Of a stretch of DNA of 13,726 nt, positions 6,169-12,443 are shown piece by piece. Under the pieces are notes generated by a model, which was given only the letters and a program-made list of their open reading frames with translations, was not told where the DNA came from and searched no databases. The position numbers were made by a program, and so were the translations under genes. Origin of the DNA: Prevotella sp. (lineage in GTDB: Bacteria > Bacteroidota > Bacteroidia > Bacteroidales > Bacteroidaceae); assembly GCA_017428805.1 (NCBI GenBank), contig JAFRQC010000163.1, positions 1 to 13,726 on the forward strand. The letters are read 5' to 3'. How positions within the stretch are numbered: the first letter of the stretch is position 1; each line of letters begins with the position of its first letter.

Positions 6169-6852
6169 ATGCAAACAGAAACGAAAAAAGAAATGCTCAG
6201 ACACATCGCCAGTGCGCTGGTGTCTGTAGCTGCCAAGACAGGAAGTGATCTCTCGGAGGAAAAGATTGCCACGCTGTTGGAACAGAGTCTGAAAGCCCTG
6301 CAACCGGATGATGCCGATAAGTTCGCCGATCTGATAGACCATGCACTGACCGATACCGCCCTGTACCGTCGTCCCGATGTGACGGAGGTTCGTCCGCAGC
6401 AGTTGGAGTGTGACGTGGTCCGTTTCCAGAACAACAAGGAGAAATGGGTGGCCCTTGTGGGTTTGCTCGACGGTTATCCTTATGAGATCTTCACGGGTCT
6501 TCAGGACGATGAGGAGGGGATCATCCTTCCCAAGACCGTGACACACGGTAAGATCATTAAGCAGATCAATCCCGACGGCACGAAGCGCTATGACTTCCAG
6601 TTTGAGAACAAACGTGGCTACAAGACTACCGTGGAAGGTCTTTCGGAGAAGTTCAATCCCGAATATTGGAACTATGCCAAACTGATCTCCGGTGTGCTGC
6701 GCTATCGTATGCCACTCGAACATGTGGTCAGACTGGTGGGCTCCCTCTCATTGAAAGATGAGAGCATCAACACCTGGAAGACCGGTGTGGAGCGTGCCCT
6801 GAAGAAATATATCCCCGGCGTGCATGACGAGGAAGAGGATGTTGAAGAGTGA
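6169..6852 (+). CDS. Stand-alone homologue of the C-terminal domain of B12-dependent ribonucleotide reductase
   Basis: The 227-residue product starts at the ATG at 6169; an earlier ATG at 6136 would lie upstream of the transcription start. Residues 1-65 are helical and charged. Residues 78-216 contain VVRFQNNKEKWVALVGLLDG, PYEIFTG, KRYDFQFENKRGY, VEGLSEKFNPEYWNYAKLIS and INTWKTGVERALKKYIPG. I recognise these from the tail of the adenosylcobalamin-dependent (class II, NrdJ) ribonucleotide reductases of Bacteroidetes. The reductase barrel is absent, and the cysteine-rich end of NrdJ is replaced by an acidic tail (HDEEEDVEE). Only one cysteine (C81) is present, so it cannot act as a thiol relay. 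A regulatory or binding role is possible; the true function is unknown. It overlaps folB by 14 nt and is probably translationally coupled to it. Confidence 0.7.
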   Translation: MQTETKKEMLRHIASALVSVAAKTGSDLSEEKIATLLEQSLKALQPDDADKFADLIDHALTDTALYRRPDVTEVRPQQLECDVVRFQNNKEKWVALVGLLDGYPYEIFTGLQDDEEGIILPKTVTHGKIIKQINPDGTKRYDFQFENKRGYKTTVEGLSEKFNPEYWNYAKLISGVLRYRMPLEHVVRLVGSLSLKDESINTWKTGVERALKKYIPGVHDEEEDVEE

Positions 6853-7207
6853 GTCATATGTCTTTTTGAGGAATGTCAGGTTCCATGCCTTTCATGGGGT
6901 GATGCCTCAGGAAAGGCAGGTGGGCGGTGACTTCCTGCTTAGTCTAAGGGTGGGCTATCCGATCAACAAGGCCTTGGAAAGTGACGATGTAAAGGATACC
7001 CTTAACTATGCGACGCTCTATGAACTTGCCAAACGGGAGATGGACATCCCGTCGCAGTTGTTGGAACATGTGGCCGGTCGCATTGTGAAAGCCATCACGA
7101 CCGCTTTCCCTGAGGTAACCTCCATCGACCTGGAACTGACGAAGCAGAATCCCCCGATGGGAGCCGATTGCGAAGGAGCGGGAATCTTTTTAAAGGTGAA
7201 AAGGTAA
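6839..7207 (+). CDS. folB: Dihydroneopterin aldolase
   Basis: FolB splits 7,8-dihydroneopterin to 6-hydroxymethyl-dihydropterin and glycolaldehyde in folate synthesis, in the cytoplasm. Started at the ATG at 6839 the product is 122 residues, the normal length (MLKSESYVFLRNVRFHAFHG); the in-frame ATG at 6824 would add five poorly fitting residues. FHGVMPQE holds E25, and Y58 (LNYATLYELA) and K102 (LTKQNPP) match the conserved active-site residues. The start overlaps the upstream stop by 14 nt, which suggests translational coupling. The last residues, KVKR, are encoded by a dispersed AAAGGTGAAAAGG repeat, so the C-terminus has been shaped by repeat insertion. Confidence 0.92.
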   Translation: MLKSESYVFLRNVRFHAFHGVMPQERQVGGDFLLSLRVGYPINKALESDDVKDTLNYATLYELAKREMDIPSQLLEHVAGRIVKAITTAFPEVTSIDLELTKQNPPMGADCEGAGIFLKVKR

Positions 7208-7226
7208 AAAGGTAAAAAAGTAAAAG
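7192..7226 (+). repeat. AAAGGTGAAAAGG repeat, copy 1
   Basis: This 35-bp purine-rich repeat begins AAAGGTGAAAAGGTAAAAAG. It overlaps the 3' end of folB, encoding KVKR and the stop. It is the reverse complement of 7278-7312 with two mismatches. The two could pair as a 35-bp stem with a 51-nt loop. Confidence 0.85.
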
Positions 7227-7265
7227 ATTGAAGTGAAGTATATATATATAAATAAGGTGTGGGTG

Positions 7266-8762
7266 ATGGTGAAGGTGTTTTTACTTTTTCACCTTTTTAC
7301 CTTTTCACCTTTAATAACGGAGGCTGCCAATAAGACTTTCACGCTGGTGATTGATGCCGGACATGGCGGCTTTGATACGGGTGCTATCGGCAAGGGTAAG
7401 GTGAAGGAAAAGAACCTGACGCTGCGGTATGCTCTGGCCTTCGGAAATATGGTCGAGCAGAATTGTCCTGACGTGAAGGTCATCTATACCCGTAAGACCG
7501 ATACCTTCGTGGAACTTTATCGAAGGGCAGAGATTGCCAACAAGAATAAGGCCGACCTCTTCATCTCCATCCATATCAACGCCTTGCCGAAGGGTAGGGT
7601 GGCGCGTGGTTTCCAGACCTATACCTTAGGAACGAGTAAGAGGACAGGAAAGAAGACTGGTGTGCTGGAGAACTTAGAGGTCGCTAAGCGTGAGAACTCC
7701 GTGATCTTCTTGGAGAAAGACTATAAGCAGACCTATCAGGGCTATGACCCGAACTCACCGGAGAGCAATATCATGTTTGAGTTCATTCAGGACAAGAACA
7801 TGGAGAATTCGGTGGAACTGGCCAAGTATATGCAGAGGTATGTCTGTCAGGCGACAGGACGTCAGAATATGGGTGCCCAGCAGGATAACCTGGCGGTGCT
7901 CCGTCTGTCGTCGATGCCGGGGTGTCTGGTGGAGTGCGGCTTTATCTCTACCAGCGACGAGGAGAGCTTTATGAACTCCCAGTCAGCAGCAGAGAAGTAT
8001 GCCAGAGGATTTTTCAACGCCTTCCAGGCTTACCGCCGGAATCATGGAGGTGGTGCTGCCATCTCCGTCCAGCCTCAGGAGAAACCTGTGCCCGTGGTTG
8101 AGAAGAAACCCGAACCCGTGGTAGTGAAGGATTCCAAAGAAGAGAAGAAAAAGGCCAAGGCAGAGAAAAAAACTAAGGAGAAAAAGTCCAGGGAAGAGGA
8201 GAAACCTGCTGCTGACGCTATTTTGACTGTCGCTCCTGTGCCTGTCGTACAGGAACCACAATCCGAGGTGAGGCCTGAACCACAGTTGGAGGTCAAGCCC
8301 GAGCCTCTGCAGGAGGTGAAACCAGAACCACAGCTGGAGGTGAAACCTGAAGTGAAATCGGAAGTTGTGCCAGAGGTTAAGCCAGAAGTTAAACCTGAGG
8401 CCAAGCCTGAGGTAAGACCTGAAGTCGTGCCTGAACCGCAGCCAGTGCCTCAGCCTGTAGTGTCCCAACCTCAACCTCAGCCCCAGCCTCAGGGACCTGT
8501 CTTTAAGGTTCAGATTTTTGCCAGTTCTGTCCTGATCAAAGCTGGTGATCCCCGATTCAAAGGTCTTTCTGATGTCGGACACTATCAGGATGGAGGCATG
8601 TATAAGTACACTGTCGGCGATTCAAACGACTACAACGCCATCAACCGCCTGCGTCGCGAGATCTCCGATAAGTTCCCCCAGGCGTTTGTCATCGCCTTTA
8701 AGGATGGCGTTCGTATGGATGTCAATGAAGCCATACGGGAATTTAAAAAGGTGAAAAGGTGA
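7266..8762 (+). CDS. Zinc N-acetylmuramoyl-L-alanine amidase (Amidase_3) with PE-rich repeat linker and SPOR-like C-terminus
   Basis: The enzyme cleaves the bond between N-acetylmuramic acid and the peptide stem of peptidoglycan, in the periplasm. Started at the ATG at 7266 it has 498 residues; a GTG at 7233 would add 11 residues before the signal peptide. Residues 1-20 are the signal peptide. Residues 25-255 are the amidase domain: H33 (DAGHGG), E48 (KEKNLTL) and H103 (SIHINA) are the zinc ligands by comparison with AmiC, and E223 (VECGFIS) is the catalytic glutamate. Residues 290-320 are lysine-rich. Residues 334-397 form eight 8-residue units of the type EVKPEPQL, then a QP run. Residues 412-498 (VFKVQIFASS...) look like a SPOR domain, which in other proteins binds denuded septal glycan, so a cell-division role is likely. 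The signal-peptide core and the final KVKR are encoded by copies of a dispersed repeat. Confidence 0.92.
   Translation: MVKVFLLFHLFTFSPLITEAANKTFTLVIDAGHGGFDTGAIGKGKVKEKNLTLRYALAFGNMVEQNCPDVKVIYTRKTDTFVELYRRAEIANKNKADLFISIHINALPKGRVARGFQTYTLGTSKRTGKKTGVLENLEVAKRENSVIFLEKDYKQTYQGYDPNSPESNIMFEFIQDKNMENSVELAKYMQRYVCQATGRQNMGAQQDNLAVLRLSSMPGCLVECGFISTSDEESFMNSQSAAEKYARGFFNAFQAYRRNHGGGAAISVQPQEKPVPVVEKKPEPVVVKDSKEEKKKAKAEKKTKEKKSREEEKPAADAILTVAPVPVVQEPQSEVRPEPQLEVKPEPLQEVKPEPQLEVKPEVKSEVVPEVKPEVKPEAKPEVRPEVVPEPQPVPQPVVSQPQPQPQPQGPVFKVQIFASSVLIKAGDPRFKGLSDVGHYQDGGMYKYTVGDSNDYNAINRLRREISDKFPQAFVIAFKDGVRMDVNEAIREFKKVKR
7278..7312 (-). repeat. AAAGGTGAAAAGG repeat, inverted copy 2 inside the amidase signal peptide
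   Basis: On the minus strand this reads AAAGGTGAAAAGGTAAAAAG and so on for 35 bp, with 33 of 35 bases matching copy 1. On the coding strand it specifies the hydrophobic run FLLFHLFTFSPL of the amidase signal peptide. A repeat thus provides an essential export signal. Confidence 0.85.
8265..8456 (+). repeat. 24-bp coding tandem repeat in the amidase linker, eight units
   Basis: Eight 8-codon units run in frame: EVRPEPQL, EVKPEPLQ, EVKPEPQL, EVKPEVKS, EVVPEVKP, EVKPEAKP, EVRPEVVP, EPQPVPQP. The first three are the most alike and the last is most diverged. Copy number is likely to vary between strains, changing the distance between the catalytic and SPOR-like domains. Confidence 0.85.
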
Positions 8763-8777
8763 AAAGGTAAAAAGTAA
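8747..8777 (+). repeat. AAAGGTGAAAAGG repeat, copy 3
   Basis: A third direct-orientation copy begins AAAGGTGAAAAGGTGAAAAG and carries the amidase stop codon (TGA at 8760-8762). As in folB, it encodes a C-terminal KVKR. Its internal units are slightly rearranged relative to copy 1. Confidence 0.8.
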
Positions 8778-8781
8778 TCAT

Positions 8782-8814
8782 AAAGTTCAAAGTTCAAAGC
8801 TCAAAGTTCAAAGT
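8782..8814 (+). repeat. 7-bp tandem repeat AAAGTTC
   Basis: AAAGTTC, AAAGTTC, AAAGCTC, AAAGTTC and a partial AAAGT follow one another. The array ends just before the mlaD ATG at 8821, so it makes up nearly all of the 58-bp spacer with copy 3 of the other repeat. Slippage here could alter the distance to the start codon. Confidence 0.85.
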
Positions 8815-8820
8815 ATAAAT

Positions 8821-9720
8821 ATGAAGAAGTTTAATAAGGAAATACAGATAGCAGCGGTGGCCATCTTAGGCGTCATCGTGCTCTATTATGGTATGCAGTT
8901 CCTCAAGGGACTGACCATCTCTTCCGGTAGTAACTACTACGTGAAGTTCAGTGACATCAGCGGCCTGTCGAATTCCTGTCCCGTCTATGCCAACGGCTAT
9001 AAAGTCGGTGTGGTCGAGGATATCATCTACGACTATGACAATCAGGAGAATATTGTGGCCGTCCTGGGTGTCAACAACGAGCTGCACGTGCCACAGGGGA
9101 CTAAGGCAGACATCGTCAGTGACTTCCTGGGCAATATCAAACTGGTGCTGAAACTGGGTGACAGGGCTGCCGGTTTCCTGACACCTGGCGACACCATCAT
9201 TGGCGGACAGGACCAGGGGGCTTTGGCCAAGGCCACAGAGATCATCCCACAAGTACAGTCGTTGCTGCCCAAGCTCGACTCCATCCTCGTGAGCGTCAAT
9301 GCCCTGTTGGCTGATCCTGCCATCGCCAACTCCCTGCATAACATTGACCAGATTACCGGTAGTCTGACTAGTACGTCACGTGAATTGGAACGTCTGACGG
9401 CCAGCCTGAACCAGCAGATGCCGCAGATGCTGGAGAATGCCGACGGGATGCTGGCCAATGCCAACAACTTGACGCGGAATCTGAGCGAGCTGGATCTCGC
9501 CTCTACGATGAACAGGGTGGACAATACCCTGCGGAATGTGGAGCAGATGACGGCCAAGCTGAACAGCAACGAGGGTACCCTCGGACTGCTCATGCGTGAC
9601 CCCGGACTCTATAACAATCTGAATGCGACGATGATACATGCCGACTCTTTGATGATTGATCTCAGACAGCATCCAAAACGCTACGTACACTTCTCGGTTT
9701 TCGGTAAAAAAGACAAATAA
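8821..9720 (+). CDS. MlaD/MCE family lipid-transport protein
   Basis: The product is 299 residues. Residues 8-27 (IAAVAILGVIVLYYGMQFL) are a single membrane anchor, which places the rest in the periplasm. Residues 38-118 are the MCE domain: YYVKFSDISGLSNSCPVYANGYKVGVVEDI, later DIVSDFLGNIKLVLKLGD and PGDTIIGG. Residues 140-265 are predicted helical, with repeated Leu/Asn patterns (SLLPKLDSIL, TASLNQQMPQML), as in MCE proteins whose helices form a channel. Such proteins carry phospholipids between the membranes together with an MlaEF-type ABC complex. The matching permease and ATPase genes are not in this window. It follows the amidase closely and is probably co-transcribed. Confidence 0.88.
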   Translation: MKKFNKEIQIAAVAILGVIVLYYGMQFLKGLTISSGSNYYVKFSDISGLSNSCPVYANGYKVGVVEDIIYDYDNQENIVAVLGVNNELHVPQGTKADIVSDFLGNIKLVLKLGDRAAGFLTPGDTIIGGQDQGALAKATEIIPQVQSLLPKLDSILVSVNALLADPAIANSLHNIDQITGSLTSTSRELERLTASLNQQMPQMLENADGMLANANNLTRNLSELDLASTMNRVDNTLRNVEQMTAKLNSNEGTLGLLMRDPGLYNNLNATMIHADSLMIDLRQHPKRYVHFSVFGKKDK

Positions 9721-9726
9721 TTAGAA

Positions 9727-9900
9727 TTTGTCTAAATAGTAAAGTTCTTGCATTGATTTGGGACGGGATGGCCGAAACCCCTTTGTCTTCTTAGATTTCA
9801 GACAGGTAGGCATGGAGGATAATCAGGTGTGCATCAGAATCTGGAAGACAAATAAGGTGTTGAAAATCAGCAGGTTTAAAATTTGCAAGCCCCTGTTTTG
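9727..9900 (+). ncRNA. Candidate structured small RNA upstream of dnaA
   Basis: TTTG (9727-9730) and TTGATTTG (9753-9760) form a plausible promoter with a 22-bp spacer, giving a start near 9766. Downstream, TTTGTCTTC (9782-9790) pairs with GAAGACAAA (9844-9852), and AGATT (9793-9797) pairs with AATCT (9838-9842), with a small bulge between. AACCCC (9776-9781) can extend the stem to GGTGTT (9856-9861) with one mismatch. The result is a long rod with an open end loop of about 40 nt. CAGG (9871-9874) and CCTG (9892-9895), followed by TTTT, could end the transcript. A long broken hairpin of this kind resembles 6S RNA in general shape, but I do not recognise the sequence and cannot assign a family. 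No open reading frame worth calling lies here. Confidence 0.4.
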
Positions 9901-9926
9901 AATAAAAAAAGTGTGAAACACTCTAA

Positions 9927-9982
9927 CCCCTCAATTTCTAAGGAGTTACGCGATTTTGTACACACGATTACTCCTTTTGGGG
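9927..9982. promoter_or_regulatory. Inverted repeat with DnaA-box-like loop just upstream of the dnaA promoter
   Basis: AAGGAGT (9940-9946) and ACTCCTT (9970-9976) pair perfectly around a 23-nt centre, with CCCC (9927-9930) and GGGG (9979-9982) as outer partners. The centre contains TTGTACACA (9956-9964), which matches 7 of 9 bases of the DnaA box TTATCCACA. It abuts the TTTG of the dnaA promoter, a place where autoregulation would act. The match is too weak to be sure. Confidence 0.35.
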
Positions 9983-9983
9983 A

Positions 9984-10015
9984 TTTGCACAATTCAAAAA
10001 AAAATGCGAACTTTG
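9984..10015 (+). promoter_or_regulatory. Likely dnaA promoter
   Basis: TTTG (9984-9987), a 20-bp spacer and GAACTTTG (10008-10015) match the Bacteroidetes consensus except for one base of the TA pair. The start near 10021 leaves a leader of about 65 nt before the dnaA ATG. Confidence 0.6.
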
Positions 10016-10085
10016 CATCGCAATTATAAACACAAGCCTAAGTCTTGTATTAAAGTGAATTTAAGAAAAAATAAGTGATCGCCTA

Positions 10086-11489
10086 ATGAATAACAGTCAC
10101 AAGGCGCTTTGGGAAGAATGCCTTCATCTGATTGAGGCCAATGTCTCTGAGCAGCAGTATAAAACGTGGTTCGCGCCAATCGTCTTCGAGTCGTACTCCG
10201 AGACGGAGCAGACGCTCTTGGTGCAGGTTCCGAGTCCGTACGTGTACGAGTACTTGGAGCAGTACTACGTGGGACTGTTAAGTAAGGTACTCGCACGTGT
10301 GTTCGGAACTAGCGTGAAACTGAGCTACCGTATCGTTACGGTCAAGGCCCAGCACAACGTGACCACCACTGTGGAGAGCGATGGTCCTTCGGAGATCCAG
10401 CAGCCTCAGGGCACCAATAAGGCGCCTACGACACTCGATGCCGCCACGCCTCAGCAGCTGAATCCCCAGCTCGACGCGAAGAAGACCTTCCAGAACTTCA
10501 TCGAGGGCGATTCCAACAAGCTGCCACGTACCGTCGGCCTCTCCATCGCCGAGCATCCGGGCAAGAGCACGTTCAATCCCTTCTTCATCTATGGTCCCTC
10601 GGGCTGTGGCAAGACCCATCTGATCAACGCCATCGGCGTGCGCTGCAAGGAGACCTATCCCCAGAAACGGGTGCTCTATGTCTCTGCCCGTCTGTTCCAG
10701 GTGCAGTTCACTGATTCGGTGCGTCATAACACCACCAACGACTTCATCAACTTCTATCAGTCCATCGATGTGCTGATTGTCGATGACATTCAGGAGTGGA
10801 TGAACTCCCCCAAGACGCTCGACACGTTCTTCCATATCTTCAACCATCTGTTCCGCATGGGACGCCAGATCATTCTGGCATCCGACAGACCTCCTGTGGA
10901 CCTTCAGGGCATGAAGGATCGTCTGCTTACCCGCTTCGCCTGTGGACTGATTGCCGAACTGGAGAAGCCGAATGTGCAACTTTGTAAAGATATTCTCAAT
11001 GCTAAGTGCCGTCGAGACGGTCTGAAGATTCCTGCCGACGTCATCCAGTATATTGCTGAGACGGCTAATGGTAGTGTGCGTGACCTGGAGGGTGTGGTGA
11101 ATTCGTTGATGGCTTATTCCATTGTCTATAATACGAATGTGGATATGCGTCTGGCCGAGCGCATCATCAAGCGTGCCGTCAAGGTAGATAACCATCCGCT
11201 CACCATCGACGAGATCCTCGAGAAGGTGTGTCGTCACTACAATGTCGAGCAGCGTCAGGTGTTCAGCAAGAGCCGCAGGCGCGACTATGTGCAGGTGCGT
11301 CAGGTGTCGATGTATCTGGCTCAGAAGTACACGAAGATGCCTGCTGGTCGCATCGGACAGCTCATCGGCAACCGCGACCACTCGACGGTCATCCACAGCT
11401 GCAACGCCATCGAGCAGCGCCTGAAAGTGGATCTGGCTTTCCAGGCCGAGATCTCCAGCATCGAGAATTCCTTCAAACTAAAAAAGTAA
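10086..11489 (+). CDS. dnaA: Chromosomal replication initiator DnaA
   Basis: DnaA binds DnaA boxes at oriC, melts the origin and helps load the replicative helicase. The 467-residue product has all four domains. Residues 1-85 are domain I (LWEECLHLIEANVSEQQYKTWF). Residues 86-130 are a Gln/Pro/Thr-rich linker, domain II. The AAA+ domain III runs from about 131 to 365, with Walker A GPSGCGKTH at 170-178 and Walker B VLIVDDIQ at 229-236; DRLLTRFACGL (278-288) holds the sensor/arginine region. Domain IV ends with the DNA-binding signature GRIGQLIGNRDHSTVIHSCN at 421-440. The segment EWMNSPKTLDTFFHIFNHLFRMG after Walker B is the form I associate with Prevotella. No dnaN neighbour follows, and I see no cluster of DnaA boxes around it, so the origin is not evident here. 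Confidence 0.98.
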   Translation: MNNSHKALWEECLHLIEANVSEQQYKTWFAPIVFESYSETEQTLLVQVPSPYVYEYLEQYYVGLLSKVLARVFGTSVKLSYRIVTVKAQHNVTTTVESDGPSEIQQPQGTNKAPTTLDAATPQQLNPQLDAKKTFQNFIEGDSNKLPRTVGLSIAEHPGKSTFNPFFIYGPSGCGKTHLINAIGVRCKETYPQKRVLYVSARLFQVQFTDSVRHNTTNDFINFYQSIDVLIVDDIQEWMNSPKTLDTFFHIFNHLFRMGRQIILASDRPPVDLQGMKDRLLTRFACGLIAELEKPNVQLCKDILNAKCRRDGLKIPADVIQYIAETANGSVRDLEGVVNSLMAYSIVYNTNVDMRLAERIIKRAVKVDNHPLTIDEILEKVCRHYNVEQRQVFSKSRRRDYVQVRQVSMYLAQKYTKMPAGRIGQLIGNRDHSTVIHSCNAIEQRLKVDLAFQAEISSIENSFKLKK

Positions 11490-11737
11490 AATTATTTCCC
11501 TTTCTTAGTAATATGGTTTAACAAGGTATTTGTTTCCCCTCCTGAGTAGGAGGGGTTAGGGGTGGTCTGATCGGCCTCAAACACCTACTGTTAATATTAA
11601 TAAAATTTAAGGGGGGGGTAAATGGCTTCGCCCCACTTTTTAAGAAGCTTTTCTCCATATACTTAGTATATTTTGCCTTGTTTTTACATATATTTGTTTA
11701 ATTTGTGTTAAATATAGGCAATATATCGGTGAATCCC
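11490..11737. other. Gene-free spacer after dnaA
   Basis: I see no coding region here. It contains a copy of the GC-rich palindromic repeat (11533-11577), then an AT-rich stretch, a run of eight G (11611-11618) with a nearby GGCTTCGCC mini-hairpin followed by CCCACTTTTT that could act as a terminator, and AT-rich DNA leading to the next promoter. Confidence 0.6.
11533..11577 (+). repeat. GC-rich palindromic repeat, copy 2 (half element)
   Basis: It is identical to 5171-5215 at 44 of 45 bases; the one difference turns CTGATCAGCC into CTGATCGGCC. The internal hairpin CCCCTCCTGAGTAGGAGGGG is intact. The right arm present at 5229-5270 is missing, so this is a half copy. It sits just after dnaA, where it may help end transcription. 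Confidence 0.85.
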
Positions 11738-11768
11738 TTTGTAGTTTGATATAAAATCCTTAATTTTG
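11738..11768 (+). promoter_or_regulatory. Strong Bacteroidetes promoter of the fimbrial genes
   Basis: TTTG (11738-11741), a 19-bp spacer and TAATTTTG (11761-11768) match the consensus fully. The expected start is at 11773-11776, which falls on the first ATG (11773). The mRNA is therefore leaderless or nearly so, or translation starts at the second in-frame ATG (11779). Confidence 0.7.
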
Positions 11769-11772
11769 CAAT

Positions 11773-12411
11773 ATGGTAATGAAACAAAATATACGACATA
11801 TTGCATTTTGGCGCGTATGGACAATAGCTTTGCTATTGACTTTTACAGCGCAACAGGTTGCTCTGGCCCAGTCACCTTTAGGTGAAGAAACTAAACAGCC
11901 TAGAATGGCGTTGCGTACCAATTTGCTTTACGATGCGACACTGTCGCCGAACCTTGGTGTCGATGTCCGGGTGGATTCAGCCTGGACAGTTGGTCTGTTG
12001 GTGGGCATCAATGCCTGGGACATCGACAAGGAAAAGAACAAGAAGTGGCGCCATGCACTTTTCTCTATACGCGCGCGTAAATACCGTGATTCCCTTTTCC
12101 ATAAGGGGTATTACGAAGCTGATGTCATCTACAGCCACTATAACGTGGGCAACACGAAGATTCCCTTCGGCCTCTACTCGGCCGTCAAGGACCGCCGCCT
12201 GCAGGGAGACCTCGTCGCCCTCGGGGCTAAATACGGTTATTCGTGGATTCTCTCCCGCACCTGGCGCATCGAGGCAGAGGCTGGTGTCGCCGTCGGCTAT
12301 GCCTGGTTCAAGGAATACGACTGCGACCACTGCGGCACCTACTACGGTAAGGGTGACCGCATCTTCCTCCTGCCTCAGTTAGGCATTAACGTCGTGTATA
12401 TCATCAATTGA
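11773..12411 (+). CDS. DUF3575 family exported protein, fimbria-associated
   Basis: The product is 212 residues (210 if the ATG at 11779 is used). Residues 1-33 are a signal peptide (core TIALLLTFTAQQVALAQ). The mature part starts with LRTNLLYDATLSPNLGVDVRVDSAWTVGL, the hallmark of DUF3575, and continues with WRHALF, YYEADVIYSHYNVG, LGAKYGYSWILSRTWRIEAEAGVAVGYAWF and LPQLGINVVYII. The alternating hydrophobic strands and terminal aromatic/Ile residue suggest a small outer-membrane beta-barrel. The molecular function is not established, but in Bacteroidales these genes commonly stand beside fimbrillin genes, as here. It has its own strong promoter and probably leads the transcript into the fimbrial gene 32 bp downstream. 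Confidence 0.85.
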   Translation: MVMKQNIRHIAFWRVWTIALLLTFTAQQVALAQSPLGEETKQPRMALRTNLLYDATLSPNLGVDVRVDSAWTVGLLVGINAWDIDKEKNKKWRHALFSIRARKYRDSLFHKGYYEADVIYSHYNVGNTKIPFGLYSAVKDRRLQGDLVALGAKYGYSWILSRTWRIEAEAGVAVGYAWFKEYDCDHCGTYYGKGDRIFLLPQLGINVVYIIN

Positions 12412-12443
12412 ACAAAATAATAACAAATAAAACTTTCGAAAGT

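Noticed and set aside
8265..8460. Possible CRISPR-like array
   Set aside because: The repeats are contiguous, in frame and degenerate without unique spacers; they are a coding tandem repeat.
7983..8582. 199-residue minus-strand reading frame rich in Leu, Arg and Phe
   Set aside because: It is the antisense shadow of the amidase repeat linker and SPOR-like tail; its periodicity simply mirrors the 24-bp coding repeat.
9721..10085. Chromosomal origin (oriC) beside dnaA
   Set aside because: There is no cluster of DnaA boxes, only one 7-of-9 match, and no dnaN or other origin neighbour.
10278..11396. 372-residue minus-strand reading frame
   Set aside because: It is wholly antisense to dnaA, has no recognisable domain or promoter, and owes its length to the codon bias of dnaA.
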